A stretch of 60,855 nucleotides of DNA, taken from contig NZ_ADGX01000047.1 in the NCBI RefSeq assembly GCF_000177675.1, forward strand, positions 1 to 60,855. The letters run 5' to 3'. Under the pieces are notes generated by a model, which was not told the origin of the DNA, searched no databases, and saw only the letters and a program-made list of their open reading frames with translations. A program made the translations under genes and the position numbers. Of this stretch, positions 18,241-27,405 are shown piece by piece (the stretch's first letter is position 1; the number at the start of each line of letters is the position of its first letter). Source of the DNA: Parafrankia sp. EUN1f (GTDB lineage Bacteria > Actinomycetota > Actinomycetes > Frankiales > Frankiaceae).

Positions 18241-20010
18241 ATGGACGCGACGTACGACGTGGTGATCGTGGGCGGGGGCCCGGCTGGTCTGAGCGCGGGG
18301 CTCACCCTCGCGCGGGCGCGCCGGGCGGTGCTCGTGGTCGACGCGGGTGATCCGCGAAACGCCCCCGCGACACAGGTCCACACCTACCTGGCCAGGGAAG
18401 GCACGCCACCGGGGGAGTTGCTGGCCATCGGCCGCGGGGAGGTCATCGGCTACGGCGGCGAGGTGGTGACCTCGCCTGTGGTCTCCGCTGAACGGCTGGG
18501 TGAGGGCGGCGAAGGCGGCGAAGGCGGCGAGCCCGGCTTCCGGGTGGTGCTGTCCGACCGGCGGGCCGTTCGGGCCCGGCGTCTGATCCTGGCCACCGGC
18601 CTGGTTGACGAGCTGCCGCCGGTGCCCGGGGTGGCGCAGCGGTGGGGGCGCGATGTCGTGCACTGCCCGTACTGCCATGGCTGGGAGATCCGCGACCAGA
18701 CGATCGGGATTCTGGCGACCGGTCCGCTGGCCGTGCACCAGGCCCTGCTGTGGCGCCAGTGGAGCCGGGACATCCTGCTGTTCACCCACACCGCACCCGC
18801 CCTCGGCGCCGAGGACGCCGAACGGCTCTCGGTCAGCGGCGTGACCGTCGTGGACGGCGAGGTCGGGGCGCTGGAGGTGGTCGACGACCGGCTGGCGGGC
18901 GTCCGGCTGCTGTCCGGACGTCTCATACCGTGCCAGGCGGTAGCCGTGCAGGCGCGGATGAACGCGCGGGCGGACCTGGCTGCCGGTCTGGGTCTGGGGA
19001 CCGTCGACCTGCGGATGGGTGAGCACGTGGTGGGCAGCCACATCGAGGCGGACCCGACCGGCAGGACAGCGGTGCCCGGTGTGTGGGTCACGGGCAACGT
19101 CACGGACCTGCGGGCGCCGGTTCTGGTGGCCGCCGCGGCCGGCCTCAACACCGCGGCCGCCGTGAACGCCGATCTGATCGAGCAGGACACGGCCAGCGCG
19201 GTGGTCGCCCGCCGACAGGGGCTCCGCCACGGCGACGGCCAGGCGAACGGTTCCGGCCACGAGCACCGCCACGACCACGACCGTGGCCACGACCACGACC
19301 ACGACCACGACCGTGGCCACGGGCACGGCCACGGGCACGGGCACGGGCACAGTGATCACGACTGGGAGAGCGAGTTCAGCGAGGAGGCCTGGGACGAGCG
19401 GTACCGGGCCCGGCCGAAGATCTGGAGCGGTCGGCCGAATCCGGTGCTGATCACCGAGGTCGCCGAGCTGCCCGCGGGCACCGCGCTCGATGCCGGATCC
19501 GGGGAGGGCGGGGACGCGTTCTGGCTGGCCACCCGTGGCTGGAGGGTGACCGGCGCCGACCTGTCGACCCTCGCGCTGAGCCGCGCGGCCGCGACGGCCG
19601 AGGAGCTCGGGCATGACATCACCTGGCTGCACATCGACCTGTCGGAGCGCGAAGCGCCGGGGACGTTCGACCTGGTCACCGCGCACTACCTGCATCTGCC
19701 ACCGGCCCGCCGCCCGGCGCTGTTCGCCCACCTCGCGGCCGCCGTCGCGCCCGGCGGAACGCTGCTGGTCGTCGGTCACGACCTGAACGACCTCGGTATC
19801 CCGACATCTCGACCGGGGGTGGCGGAGACGGGCTGGACCGCCGCCGATGTCGTCGCCTCGCTGGGCGCGGGCTGGGCCGTCGAGGTCGCGGAGCGCCGGC
19901 CACGGCGCCTCACCGCCCCGGACGGGCGGGAGATCGACGCCTACGACGTCGTCCTGCGGGCCCGCCGCGCTGGTTCGACGGCCCGTCCGCTGCCGGTGGC
20001 GGGCCCCTGA
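18241..20010 (+). CDS. Thioredoxin-reductase-like flavoprotein fused to SAM-dependent methyltransferase
   Basis: A 589-residue two-enzyme fusion. Residues 1 to about 325 form a TrxR-type NAD(P)/FAD oxidoreductase: FAD motif VVIVGGGPAGLSAG, redox pair CPYC (near 143-146), and the second FAD motif with VWVTGNVTDLRAPVLVAAA. About residues 330-380 are a histidine/aspartate-rich linker (HEHRHDHDRGHDHDHDHD and GHGHGHGHGHGH), a strong candidate for binding Zn, Ni or Co. Residues 380-589 are a class I methyltransferase with WDERYRA, motif I LDAGSGEGGDAFWLA and post-I GADLS, like TehB/thiopurine methyltransferase relatives. The NADPH-binding segment carries GILATGPLAVHQAL rather than GxGxxA, so coenzyme use is uncertain. 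ATG 18241 follows GAGCGAGCGGG. Expected to act in the cytoplasm on thiols or oxyanions, by inference. Confidence 0.88.
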   Translation: MDATYDVVIVGGGPAGLSAGLTLARARRAVLVVDAGDPRNAPATQVHTYLAREGTPPGELLAIGRGEVIGYGGEVVTSPVVSAERLGEGGEGGEGGEPGFRVVLSDRRAVRARRLILATGLVDELPPVPGVAQRWGRDVVHCPYCHGWEIRDQTIGILATGPLAVHQALLWRQWSRDILLFTHTAPALGAEDAERLSVSGVTVVDGEVGALEVVDDRLAGVRLLSGRLIPCQAVAVQARMNARADLAAGLGLGTVDLRMGEHVVGSHIEADPTGRTAVPGVWVTGNVTDLRAPVLVAAAAGLNTAAAVNADLIEQDTASAVVARRQGLRHGDGQANGSGHEHRHDHDRGHDHDHDHDRGHGHGHGHGHGHSDHDWESEFSEEAWDERYRARPKIWSGRPNPVLITEVAELPAGTALDAGSGEGGDAFWLATRGWRVTGADLSTLALSRAAATAEELGHDITWLHIDLSEREAPGTFDLVTAHYLHLPPARRPALFAHLAAAVAPGGTLLVVGHDLNDLGIPTSRPGVAETGWTAADVVASLGAGWAVEVAERRPRRLTAPDGREIDAYDVVLRARRAGSTARPLPVAGP

Positions 20011-20131
20011 CCTGCGGGGCTTCCGCACGCGGACTGGCCGTCGTTCGGCGCCGGGCGTCCAGCCCCGCACCGTACGGGGCGCAGCCGTATAGTCCCCACC
20101 GTTCTGGGAGCGGCAAGACGGAGGTCGTCAG

Positions 20132-20953
20132 GTGGACAGGGACATCGTTGTCGTCATCGGCGTCGGCGGGATGGGGCGGGCGATCGCCCGCCGGATCGGC
20201 AACGGCCGCAAGATCCTGCTGGCCGATGTCAGCGAGGGCGCGCTCAGCGTGGCCGACGTGCTGCTGGGTGAAGGGCAGGACGTCGTCACCCAGGTCGTCG
20301 ACGTCTCCAGCCGTGACTCGGTGGCCGCGCTCGCCGACACCGCCGCCGGGCTCGGGCGGGTGACCCAGATCGCGCACACCGCCGGACTCTCCCCGACGCA
20401 GGCGTCGACCGAGGCGATCCTGCGGGTCGACCTGCTCGGCGTCGCGCTGGTGCTCGACGAGTTCGCCCGGGTCGTCGCCCCCGGCGGTGCCGGAGTCGTC
20501 ATCGCGAGCATGGCCGGCCACATGGGCGGCCTCACACCGGAGGAGGAGCGGATCGTCGCCGTGACACCCACGGACGAGCTGCTCGCCCTGCCCTTCTTCG
20601 AACCCGACGTCCTCGGCTCGCCGGGTGCTGCCTACTCCAAGTCGAAGCGGGCCAACATCGTGCGGGTGCAGGCCGCGGCCGGGCCCTGGGGGGACCGCGG
20701 CGCACGGATCAACTCGATCAGCCCGGGGGTCATCTCCACCCCCATGGGCCAGGAGGAGCTGGCAGGGGAGTCGGGGGAGCAGATGCGGACGATGGTGTCG
20801 ATGTCCGCGGCGAAGCGTCTCGGCACCCCGGACGACATCGCCGCCGCCGCGGCCTTCCTGCTCGGCCAGGACGCCAGTTTCGTCAGCGGCACCGACCTGC
20901 TGGTCGACGGCGGCACCGTCGCCGCCATCCGGCCGCTGCTGCCGGTGGGCTGA
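20132..20953 (+). CDS. SDR-family oxidoreductase
   Basis: A 273-residue short-chain dehydrogenase/reductase. The nucleotide-binding turn is VIGVGGMGRAIA rather than the usual TGxxxGIG, the Ser of the catalytic set lies in IASMAGHMGG, and the YxxxK motif is YSKSK. SPGVISTPMG and FVSGTDLLVDGG are normal C-terminal SDR signatures, the last indicating a tetramer-type SDR. Start GTG 20132 directly precedes the first beta strand. Substrate is not predictable. The next gene on the same strand is an exporter about 130 bases on, so the two may be co-transcribed. Confidence 0.88.
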   Translation: MDRDIVVVIGVGGMGRAIARRIGNGRKILLADVSEGALSVADVLLGEGQDVVTQVVDVSSRDSVAALADTAAGLGRVTQIAHTAGLSPTQASTEAILRVDLLGVALVLDEFARVVAPGGAGVVIASMAGHMGGLTPEEERIVAVTPTDELLALPFFEPDVLGSPGAAYSKSKRANIVRVQAAAGPWGDRGARINSISPGVISTPMGQEELAGESGEQMRTMVSMSAAKRLGTPDDIAAAAAFLLGQDASFVSGTDLLVDGGTVAAIRPLLPVG

Positions 20954-20985
20954 GCTGCCGGTGGGCTGAGCTGCCGGCGGGCTGA
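20939..20985. repeat. Three tandem 16-bp repeats at the SDR 3' end
   Basis: CTGCCGGTGGGCTGAG occurs three times head to tail (the third with one change and truncated). The first copy includes the last codons and stop of the SDR gene, so the repeat restates LPVG-stop in the downstream spacer. It looks like slippage duplication; no regulatory role is evident. Confidence 0.7.
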
Positions 20986-21083
20986 TCAGGGCGGCTTGAC
21001 CTGAACCTCGGTTGAGGAAGGAGGCTGGCCCGACTGACGTGCCGGCCGGGGCCTCCCCGCTGGCCTCGCGGGAGGAGACAGCT

Positions 21084-22718
21084 GTGGCCGTGCTGCCAGC
21101 CAGGCCGCCGAGCGCGGACGACGGGTCCGCTTCATCTCCGGACACATCGGGAGACGGAGCGGGTGGTGCCTCGTCCGCGGGAACGGCCGGGATCCGGCCC
21201 CGGATGGTCTTCGCCGCGCTGATCCTCGGCGGTCTGCTCGTCGTCCTGGACATCACGATCATCAACGTGGCCATCCGGACGCTGGCTCGGGACCTGGAGG
21301 TCTCGCTGCCGGTGATCCAGTGGGTCTCGACCGGCTACACGCTGGCTCTCGCGATGACAGTGCCGACAAGCGCCTGGCTGGTTGGCCGGTTCGGGGTCCG
21401 CCGCGTGTACGTCGGTGCGCTCGGCGGCTTCGTGCTGGGATCGGCGCTGTGCGGGCTGGCGTGGGACATCGGATCGCTCATCGCCTTCCGGGTGCTCCAG
21501 GGCGTCGGCGGCGGCCTGGTGCAACCGGTCGGGATGATGATCGTGTTGCGGGCGACGCCCCCTGAGCGGCGGGGGCGTGCGATGGGCCTGCTGGGGCTCC
21601 CGGTGCTCGTCGGGCCGGTGCTGGGGCCGACCGTCGGCGGTTGGCTGGTCGAAATCTCCTGGCGATGGATCTTCCTGGTGAACCTGCCCGTGGGCCTGGC
21701 CGCGCTGCTGCTTGCCGCGCGGGCGCTGCGCCCCTTCACCGGCTCGGCGGGTGGTGCCGCCGCGGCGGCCAGTGGTGCTGTCGGTGATCGTGCGACCGGC
21801 CCACGACTTGATGTCGCCGGTCTCGCCCTGGTCGCGCCCGGCCTGGCCCTGTTCGTCTTCGGGCTGGCCGAGAGCGGCCGGCTGGGAACGGTCGCGTCCA
21901 GCTCCGTGATCGTGCCCGCCCTGGTCGGCATCACGATGGTGGCCGGATTTGTGGTCCGTGCCCTGAAGACACCGGCTCCGCTGGTCCGGATCACGTTGCT
22001 GGGGCGGCGGGCGGTCGCCTCCGGCGCGGTCACACTGGTGCTGTTCTCGTCGGCCTACTTCGGATCGATGCTCGTCCTGCCGTTGTACTGGCAGGTCGCA
22101 CGGGGGCTCAGCCCGGCGGAGACGGGCATGCTCGGGATACCGCAGGCTCTGGCCACCGGACTTTCGCTGCAGGTGGCAAGCCGGCTCGTCGATCGGCTGC
22201 AACCGGCGCGGGTCGTCGGATTCGGTATCACCCTGGCGGCGTCCGGGCTGCTCGCCGCGGTGCTTCTGCTCGACGCCGACACTCCGTACTGGCAGCTCAT
22301 GCTCGCGATGTCTGTCACGGGTGTCGGGGCCGGTTCGACGATCATGCCGACCATCACCACCGCGCTGCGTAACCTCGATGATCGGGACTCCCCGTCGGGG
22401 AGCACGCTGCTGAACATCACCAGCCAGGTCGGCGTGTCGATCGGCACCGCCGCGACCTCGGTCGTGCTGGCCTCCGGCCTCGCCTCGCGGGGGCTCGCCG
22501 CGGTGCTCGCCGGAGGAGACACCGGCGGTGGATCTGACACCGCTGTACCAGGCACAGGCCCGGCGCAGGCGGCTGTCGACGTCGCCGCGGGCTTCGCGGC
22601 CGCCTGCCGCACCACCCTCGGCGTGCCGTTGGTTCTCATGGCAGGCGCACTGGTCGCGGCCGTGACGGTGCTCCCTCGCCGCGCCAGCCAGACCTCAACA
22701 GCCGTCGTCGAAGGGTAG
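21084..22718 (+). CDS. MFS transporter, DHA2 (14-TM) drug:H+ antiporter family
   Basis: About 544 residues with some 14 membrane segments. The early motif LDITIINVAIRTLARDL (motif D1-like) and the WVSTGYTLALAMTVPTSAWL/GRFGVRRVYV block (motif A) identify a DHA2-type proton-driven exporter; a conserved motif C region follows (GLPVLVGPVLGPTVGGWL). An Ala/Gly-rich loop (SGGAAAAASGAV-like) separates the two halves. Start chosen at GTG 21084, which has a strong GGAGGAG six bases upstream; GTG 21039 and TTG 21012 are in-frame alternatives with worse spacing. Substrate unknown; the DHA2 family exports drugs, dyes or biocides. Confidence 0.88.
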   Translation: MAVLPARPPSADDGSASSPDTSGDGAGGASSAGTAGIRPRMVFAALILGGLLVVLDITIINVAIRTLARDLEVSLPVIQWVSTGYTLALAMTVPTSAWLVGRFGVRRVYVGALGGFVLGSALCGLAWDIGSLIAFRVLQGVGGGLVQPVGMMIVLRATPPERRGRAMGLLGLPVLVGPVLGPTVGGWLVEISWRWIFLVNLPVGLAALLLAARALRPFTGSAGGAAAAASGAVGDRATGPRLDVAGLALVAPGLALFVFGLAESGRLGTVASSSVIVPALVGITMVAGFVVRALKTPAPLVRITLLGRRAVASGAVTLVLFSSAYFGSMLVLPLYWQVARGLSPAETGMLGIPQALATGLSLQVASRLVDRLQPARVVGFGITLAASGLLAAVLLLDADTPYWQLMLAMSVTGVGAGSTIMPTITTALRNLDDRDSPSGSTLLNITSQVGVSIGTAATSVVLASGLASRGLAAVLAGGDTGGGSDTAVPGTGPAQAAVDVAAGFAAACRTTLGVPLVLMAGALVAAVTVLPRRASQTSTAVVEG

Positions 22719-22767
22719 CCGGCCCGGCCGCCACCAGAACGCGCCGTCGGTTCGTAGCATCCTCTCC

Positions 22768-23136
22768 ATGACGTCCGAGGAAGGGACCACTCGGGTTGAC
22801 ATCTGGATCTGGTCGGTCCGGCTCGTCAAGACCCGAACGATGGCGGGGGATGCCTGCCGGGGTGGTCACGTCCGGCTCAACGGTGAGCGGGTGAAGCCGG
22901 CCCGGCCCGTGCGGGTCGGGGACGAGGTCCGGCTCCGGCAGGACGGCCGCGAACGTGTCGTCGTGGTGACCAAGGTGCTCACGAAGCGGGTCGGCGCCGC
23001 CGTCGCGGCGGAGTGCTACCTCGACAACAGCCCGCCACCGCCGGAGCGCCAGCCGCTGATGGCGGTGCGTGATCGGGGTACGGGGCGCCCGACCAAGCGG
23101 GACCGCCGAGCCGTGGAACGGCTCCGTAACCGCTGA
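22768..23136 (+). CDS. S4-domain RNA-binding protein (Hsp15/HslR-like)
   Basis: A 122-residue basic protein with an S4 RNA-binding domain at its start: RVDIWIWSVRLVKTRTMAG, CRGGHVRLNGERVKPARPVR and VGDEVRLRQ, the alpha-L fold pattern shared by HslR. E. coli Hsp15 binds stalled 50S subunits carrying nascent chains; the same role is plausible but not shown. The C-terminal part is Pro then Arg/Lys-rich (RGTGRPTKRDRRAVERLR), like Hsp15. ATG 22768 follows a short 49-base gap after the exporter gene. Confidence 0.88.
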   Translation: MTSEEGTTRVDIWIWSVRLVKTRTMAGDACRGGHVRLNGERVKPARPVRVGDEVRLRQDGRERVVVVTKVLTKRVGAAVAAECYLDNSPPPPERQPLMAVRDRGTGRPTKRDRRAVERLRNR

Positions 23137-23174
23137 AGGGTAACCGCTGAAGGTCACGGAACAGACCACTCGAC

Positions 23175-23651
23175 CTACGGAGCGGCCGAGACCTGTGCGG
23201 AGAGCGCTCGGGCGAGGTCGTTCATCGCGGCCTCGGGCACCCAGGCTGCCGAAGGCTCGCGCAGGTATCGGAAGATCGACGGGCCGCGCTCGTCGACGGG
23301 AAGGCCGTGGGCCCGGGGAATGACATGCACGTGCAGGTGGTCGAATCCCGGGGCCTCGGAAAACGCCGCGACGTAGGTTTTCGCGCACCCTGTCACCTCG
23401 GTCAGCGCCAGGCTCAGCGTGCGGCACAGAACGCCGAGTTCGGCGGCCGCGGCCGCGTCCAGATCGGCGATCGTGGTGATGTGCCGACGGGCGACGAGCA
23501 CCAGCCAGCCCGGAAGCGCGCAGCGGACGGCGTGTGCCGCGCGCCATCCCGCACCGACCAGGATTCGCTCGCGGATCGGCAAGGTGGCCAGCGAAGCCTC
23601 CTGCCTGCATGAATAGCAGCTGTCCGAACCGGTTGCGTGGTCGTCGAGCAC
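23175..23651 (-). CDS. HIT-family protein
   Basis: A 158-residue member of the histidine triad superfamily. The H-x-H-x-H motif is HLHVHVIPR near residue 115, where the middle His is the nucleophile for nucleotidyl transfer or hydrolysis of nucleoside phosphoramidates and dinucleotides. An N-terminal CYSC pair may bind zinc, and GWLVLVARRHITTIADL matches the first strand-helix of the HIT fold. Start GTG 23651 is chosen as the last plausible start before the conserved sequence; the frame is open upstream but not protein-like. It converges on the S4-domain gene with 38 bases between them. Confidence 0.85.
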   Translation of the reverse strand: MLDDHATGSDSCYSCRQEASLATLPIRERILVGAGWRAAHAVRCALPGWLVLVARRHITTIADLDAAAAAELGVLCRTLSLALTEVTGCAKTYVAAFSEAPGFDHLHVHVIPRAHGLPVDERGPSIFRYLREPSAAWVPEAAMNDLARALSAQVSAAP

Positions 23652-24817
23652 GGCTGTGATCCTACGAGCGCCAGAGCTCTCGCTGGCCCGTATTCGACGA
23701 TGAGCTTCGGCGGAGACGGCAGCTCGAAGCCGTAGCTCGAAGATCTGAGGATTTCCGTCGTTTCCAGTTTCCAGAGCCTGTAGCAGAATTCTGGGCCGCT
23801 GCGGATCCGGGTCACCGGCATGGGTTTGGCGGAGCCGCGCTGATGGAATGCGAACCCCACCGGCACGGCAACCCGTCGAGGAGCCCGCACCGCCGCGCAG
23901 CTTCAGCAATTCACCTCAAGAATGGAAAAAGGGGCGCAGCTTCACCTGGCGATCCGCAAGAAGTGAGGATTTTGGTCGTCGGAACGACCAAAATCGTTCA
24001 CACTTGCGACTCGCCAAGCCGGGCCACCGGGCTGCCGGGCCACCGGGCTGCCGGGCTCTCGGAGGTCCGGCCGCGTTCGTGGAGTGCGAACCTCCCCATC
24101 CACCGACTAGCGATCTTGATCGACGTCCATCCGCGACAGGCTCTCCAGCGACCAAAGCCCTCAGATCTTGCCCCGGCGCGACGGGAGGCGGTGAAGATCT
24201 GGTGCGGCGGTGGTGGCGGCGGCGATGCTGTCGGCTCGGCACCCCTGCGGGTGCCACGGGCCACCAGCGAGATCGGCCACCAACCGCGGTGGTGCGGCGG
24301 GGAAGCGTTGCGGCGCGGCGCGGGGTGGCGGCATGGCGCCGGCCTGATCCACGATCACGCCGGTGATCGCGTAGGGGTTTGCGGTGACGCAGCGCGCCCA
24401 CGGGCGCGGCCGCAGCCCAGGCCGCACAGGCGTCACGGGTCTCTGCGATCTACGAGCGGCGTGCCCGCCCACCTGTGAACAGCGCACCGACCAGGCCGTC
24501 GCCACCCCCACGGACCAACCGCCCGGAAGACCGGATCTATCCGACAAAGCGCGAGCATGCCCGGGCCTCGGGTTGCCGCATTGGCCTATGTACCAGGTCA
24601 GGGCACCGAAGTGACACTTTTCCGACCCCGCTGCAGGAACCCGTCAATGGGTTTCTATCATTCTAGGTACTGCATACGGATCATTTGTTGCAAACGGCTG
24701 GGTGCGAGGAATCCGCCCAGCGGCCTTGGATGGGGTCGGGCAGGTACATGATCGGAAAAGGTTCACGCCGCACCGTGGCCTGCGCATGACAAACGCCGCC
24801 AAGTCCCACCGCGGCCG
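23652..24817. other. 1.17-kb stretch without a recognisable gene
   Basis: All open frames here are short and Arg/Pro/Ala-rich. Small structures are present: a perfect hairpin at 23968-23995; GCGCAGCTTCA twice near 23895 and 23930; GGGCCACCGGGCTGCC twice near 24030; similar GGARTGCGAACC boxes near 23845 and 24080; CAGATCTT and its complement at 24162-24169 and 24194-24201. The last 200 bases are richer in A+T, as expected for a promoter of the glycosyltransferase gene at 24818. It may be a decayed gene or insertion remnant, but no family was recognised. Confidence 0.4.
23968..23995. repeat. Perfect 12-bp hairpin with CGGA loop
   Basis: GATTTTGGTCGT and its exact complement ACGACCAAAATC flank the tetraloop CGGA. 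The stem is notably A/T-containing in a GC-rich neighbourhood. There is no T-run after it on either strand beyond the stem itself. It may be a terminator-like or protein-binding site, or a relic of a mobile element end. Confidence 0.6.
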
Positions 24818-27199
24818 ATGACCATCGAGCCGATGACCGTCGACACCACGGTCGACGAGTCGACCGTGCACGCATCGACGGTGCGCGAGGCACCCCTCGA
24901 CGCGGCGGCACCCGACGAGGCGGCACCCGACAAGGCTGCCGTGGCGGGGGCGTCCCGCAGCCTCGGCGTACGTGGGCGGGTGGTGTCGCGACCCGCACGC
25001 ACGAGACGGACCCGGCTGCGGCTCTCGCGTCCAGCGATCGCCGTCACTGTGCTCGCACTGCTGTCGTTCGTCGGCAGCGTGCTCCTGCAGAAGATCCTCT
25101 TCCCGGACGGATCCGGTGACGCGGACGAAGCCGCCTACGTCCTGCAGGCCCGGATGTTGCTCCAGGGGCGGCTGACCCTGGACGCCACGGTGGTCGAGCC
25201 GTTCTTCCGGCCCTGGCTCACCGGTGAGCACGACGGCAGGGTGTTCACGAAGTATCTGCCTGGCTGGCCGGCGATGCTCGCCGGGTCGCAGGCGCTGTTC
25301 GGGACGATGGTGGTCGCGCCCGCGGCGGTGGCGGCCGGTTGGGTCGTCGGGACGTTCCGGCTGGCCAGAGAGCTGTTCGCCGATGTGCGCACGGCACTCA
25401 TGGCGGCGGCGGGCGTGGCACTGTCGCCGATTGTGCTGCTGCACACCGCGCTTCCGCTTGCGTATGCCGCGGGTGCGGCGACGCTGGTGCTCGCGGCTGC
25501 CGAGCTTCTGCGCGGGGCCCGGACCGGCTCGCGGCCGGCGCTGCTCCTGGGCGGTGCCAGTGCGGGGTTCGCGCTGCTCATCCGGCCGTTCGACGCGGTC
25601 CTGGTGCTTCTCCCGGTGTTCGGGCTGGTGCTGGTACGGGCACGGCAATGGTCAAAGCCGGCGGTACGGCTGGGGGCGCTGTCGGGGGCCCGGGCGTGGG
25701 AGTGGGTGCGGGTGCGGGTGCGGACCATGGCGCATCGTGCGGGCTGGGTCGGGATCGGTGCGCTGCCGTTCGTGCTGGTGGCGGCGGCCTACTGCTGGTA
25801 CGTCACGGGGTCACCGCTGCGCATGCCCCTGTCGGCCTCTGATCCGCTGGACCGCTTCGGCTTCGGGCCGCGGCGGATCCTGCCGTCCGAGCCGAGTTTC
25901 CTGTTCACCCGCCGGCTGGCGCTGGACGCGCTACGCGAGACCCTCGCTGCCGCCCCCAGCTGGTTGTTCGGTGGCACCGTCCTGGTCGGGTTGGCGGCCG
26001 CTGGCCTGTTCGCGCCACGGCGCCGGCCCGAACGGATCATGCTTGTGGTCACGGCCGGCGTGGTGCTCGGTGGTTATTCCTTCTGGTGGGGCTCCGCGTT
26101 CGCGATGCCGGGCCTGCGTAACGGGCTCGGACCGCATTACCACCTCGCCGCGTTCACCCCGGTCGTCATTCTCGCGGCCGAGGGTGCGCGGTGGCTCTGG
26201 GACCTGTCGCGGCGCCTCACCGAGTGGCTGGGTCTGGCCGGGCGCGCGGTGGGCGAGCGTGCGGTGGCCGGGCGCGCGGTGGGCCGGCGCGCGACGGCCG
26301 GGCATGTGATGGCCGGGCGGGCGGGGGACTGGTGGGCGGCGGGGTTGCGCCTGGCCCGGCCGGGGGTGGCCGTGGTCGCCGGGGTGGGACTCCTCGCGAT
26401 CACCTGGTCGAGTCTGCCGGGGCGCATCGACGTCCAGCGTGGTGTCAACGAGAGCAATCATTTTGTGGACGAGTTGATCCCCGACGAGCTCGACACACCC
26501 GCAGTGATCCTGGTGACGCCGCAGACCCCGAGTCGGTACACCCAGATCCCGTACCACACGCTGCGGAACTCTCCAGACCTTGATGATCCGGTTGTCTACG
26601 CGGCGGACATCGGTCCCGGCTCGGCCGCGCTGTCCGACCGGATGCCCGGCCGGACGATCTACCGGCTGCGGCCGGAGGAGATTGTTGACCCGACCGTTCC
26701 CGGCAGCTTCCGTGGCTCCTTCGAAGCGTTGCGGCAGGTCACCGGCACTCGTATCGAGATCCAGGTGAACGTGCGGGCGCCCGTTGGCGCGGGCCAGCGG
26801 CAGGGGCAGGGGCGGGGGCCGCGACTGTACGTGCGGCTCGATGGTGCGCTGCGGGAGATCGACGGCGCCACCAGCCACACCTTTGTTCTCACCACGAGCG
26901 ATCCGGCGACCGGTCCGGACGAGATCGGAATCTCGCGGGCGTCGCTGCCCGAGGAACTCGTCGTCGGCTACGCGGAGGGCTCCGGCGCCGGGGCCGCCGT
27001 CTGGGAGGAACGGATCCCGCTGGTCCAGCGCTCAGACGGCGAGCTCGCGTTGCTCGCGCCCGGGCTCGGCTGGCGGCGGCTGCCCACGGGCTCCGGTACC
27101 GAGTGGATCGCTGCGGCGACTCGGCCGGTCCTGCAGGTCTCGCTGACCCGGCTCGATCCGGGCCTTTCGGGCCCGGCCGCCACCGGCGGCGGCCGGTAG
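24818..27199 (+). CDS. GT-C type membrane glycosyltransferase
   Basis: A 793-residue multi-span membrane protein of the GT39/ArnT-like GT-C fold. After a disordered Thr/Ala/Asp-rich start and a basic stretch, the first helix (about residue 70) leads into the extracytoplasmic loop with DADEAAYVLQARMLLQG, the acidic signature of GT-C enzymes, and FTKYLPGWPAMLAG. Ten or more helices follow to about residue 550. The C-terminal 240 residues are soluble and probably lie outside the membrane. A repetitive Ala/Gly/Arg loop (VAGRAVGRRATAGHVMAGRA) separates the two parts. Such enzymes use polyprenyl-phosphate sugars to glycosylate lipids, polymers or proteins. The GT4 gene follows after 206 bases, suggesting joint work on a cell-surface glycan. 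ATG 24833 is an alternative start. Confidence 0.8.
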   Translation: MTIEPMTVDTTVDESTVHASTVREAPLDAAAPDEAAPDKAAVAGASRSLGVRGRVVSRPARTRRTRLRLSRPAIAVTVLALLSFVGSVLLQKILFPDGSGDADEAAYVLQARMLLQGRLTLDATVVEPFFRPWLTGEHDGRVFTKYLPGWPAMLAGSQALFGTMVVAPAAVAAGWVVGTFRLARELFADVRTALMAAAGVALSPIVLLHTALPLAYAAGAATLVLAAAELLRGARTGSRPALLLGGASAGFALLIRPFDAVLVLLPVFGLVLVRARQWSKPAVRLGALSGARAWEWVRVRVRTMAHRAGWVGIGALPFVLVAAAYCWYVTGSPLRMPLSASDPLDRFGFGPRRILPSEPSFLFTRRLALDALRETLAAAPSWLFGGTVLVGLAAAGLFAPRRRPERIMLVVTAGVVLGGYSFWWGSAFAMPGLRNGLGPHYHLAAFTPVVILAAEGARWLWDLSRRLTEWLGLAGRAVGERAVAGRAVGRRATAGHVMAGRAGDWWAAGLRLARPGVAVVAGVGLLAITWSSLPGRIDVQRGVNESNHFVDELIPDELDTPAVILVTPQTPSRYTQIPYHTLRNSPDLDDPVVYAADIGPGSAALSDRMPGRTIYRLRPEEIVDPTVPGSFRGSFEALRQVTGTRIEIQVNVRAPVGAGQRQGQGRGPRLYVRLDGALREIDGATSHTFVLTTSDPATGPDEIGISRASLPEELVVGYAEGSGAGAAVWEERIPLVQRSDGELALLAPGLGWRRLPTGSGTEWIAAATRPVLQVSLTRLDPGLSGPAATGGGR

Positions 27200-27345
27200 A
27201 CGTCCGACATCCAGGTCGTATCAGGTACACAGCGAGAGCTTGGCGACAGCTCACGTCGAATTCGGCCGGGCGCTCACGCAGGTGACAAGGAAGGTTGTCG
27301 TGCGACCGGCCGGGCCGGCCGACCCAAGTAGTCTTTGCATGCTCT

Positions 27346-27376
27346 TTCCGGTACTTGACTTCTTCCGGTACCTGAT
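27346..27376. repeat. 17-bp-spaced direct repeats before the GT4 gene
   Basis: TTCCGGTACTTGAC at 27346 and TTCCGGTACCTGAT at 27363 differ at two of 14 positions and lie 30-60 bases upstream of the GT4 start. The 17-base spacing puts them on nearly opposite DNA faces. A regulator site is possible but unproven. Confidence 0.35.
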
Positions 27377-27405
27377 CCGCTCCCAGGTCCGGGTCTGGGG
27401 ATGCG

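Noticed and set aside
19083-19355. Arg/Pro repeat ORF across the His-rich linker
   Set aside because: Out-of-frame reading of the GGCCACGGGCAC repeat in the flavoprotein-methyltransferase gene.
18148-20070. 640-codon minus-strand frame opposite the flavoprotein-methyltransferase gene
   Set aside because: Contains long Val-Pro and Val-Val runs that are the antisense of the His-rich linker; no protein motif.
24161-24547. 128-codon minus-strand ORF in the gene-free region
   Set aside because: Pro/Ala/Arg-rich, no ribosome-binding site and no family resemblance.
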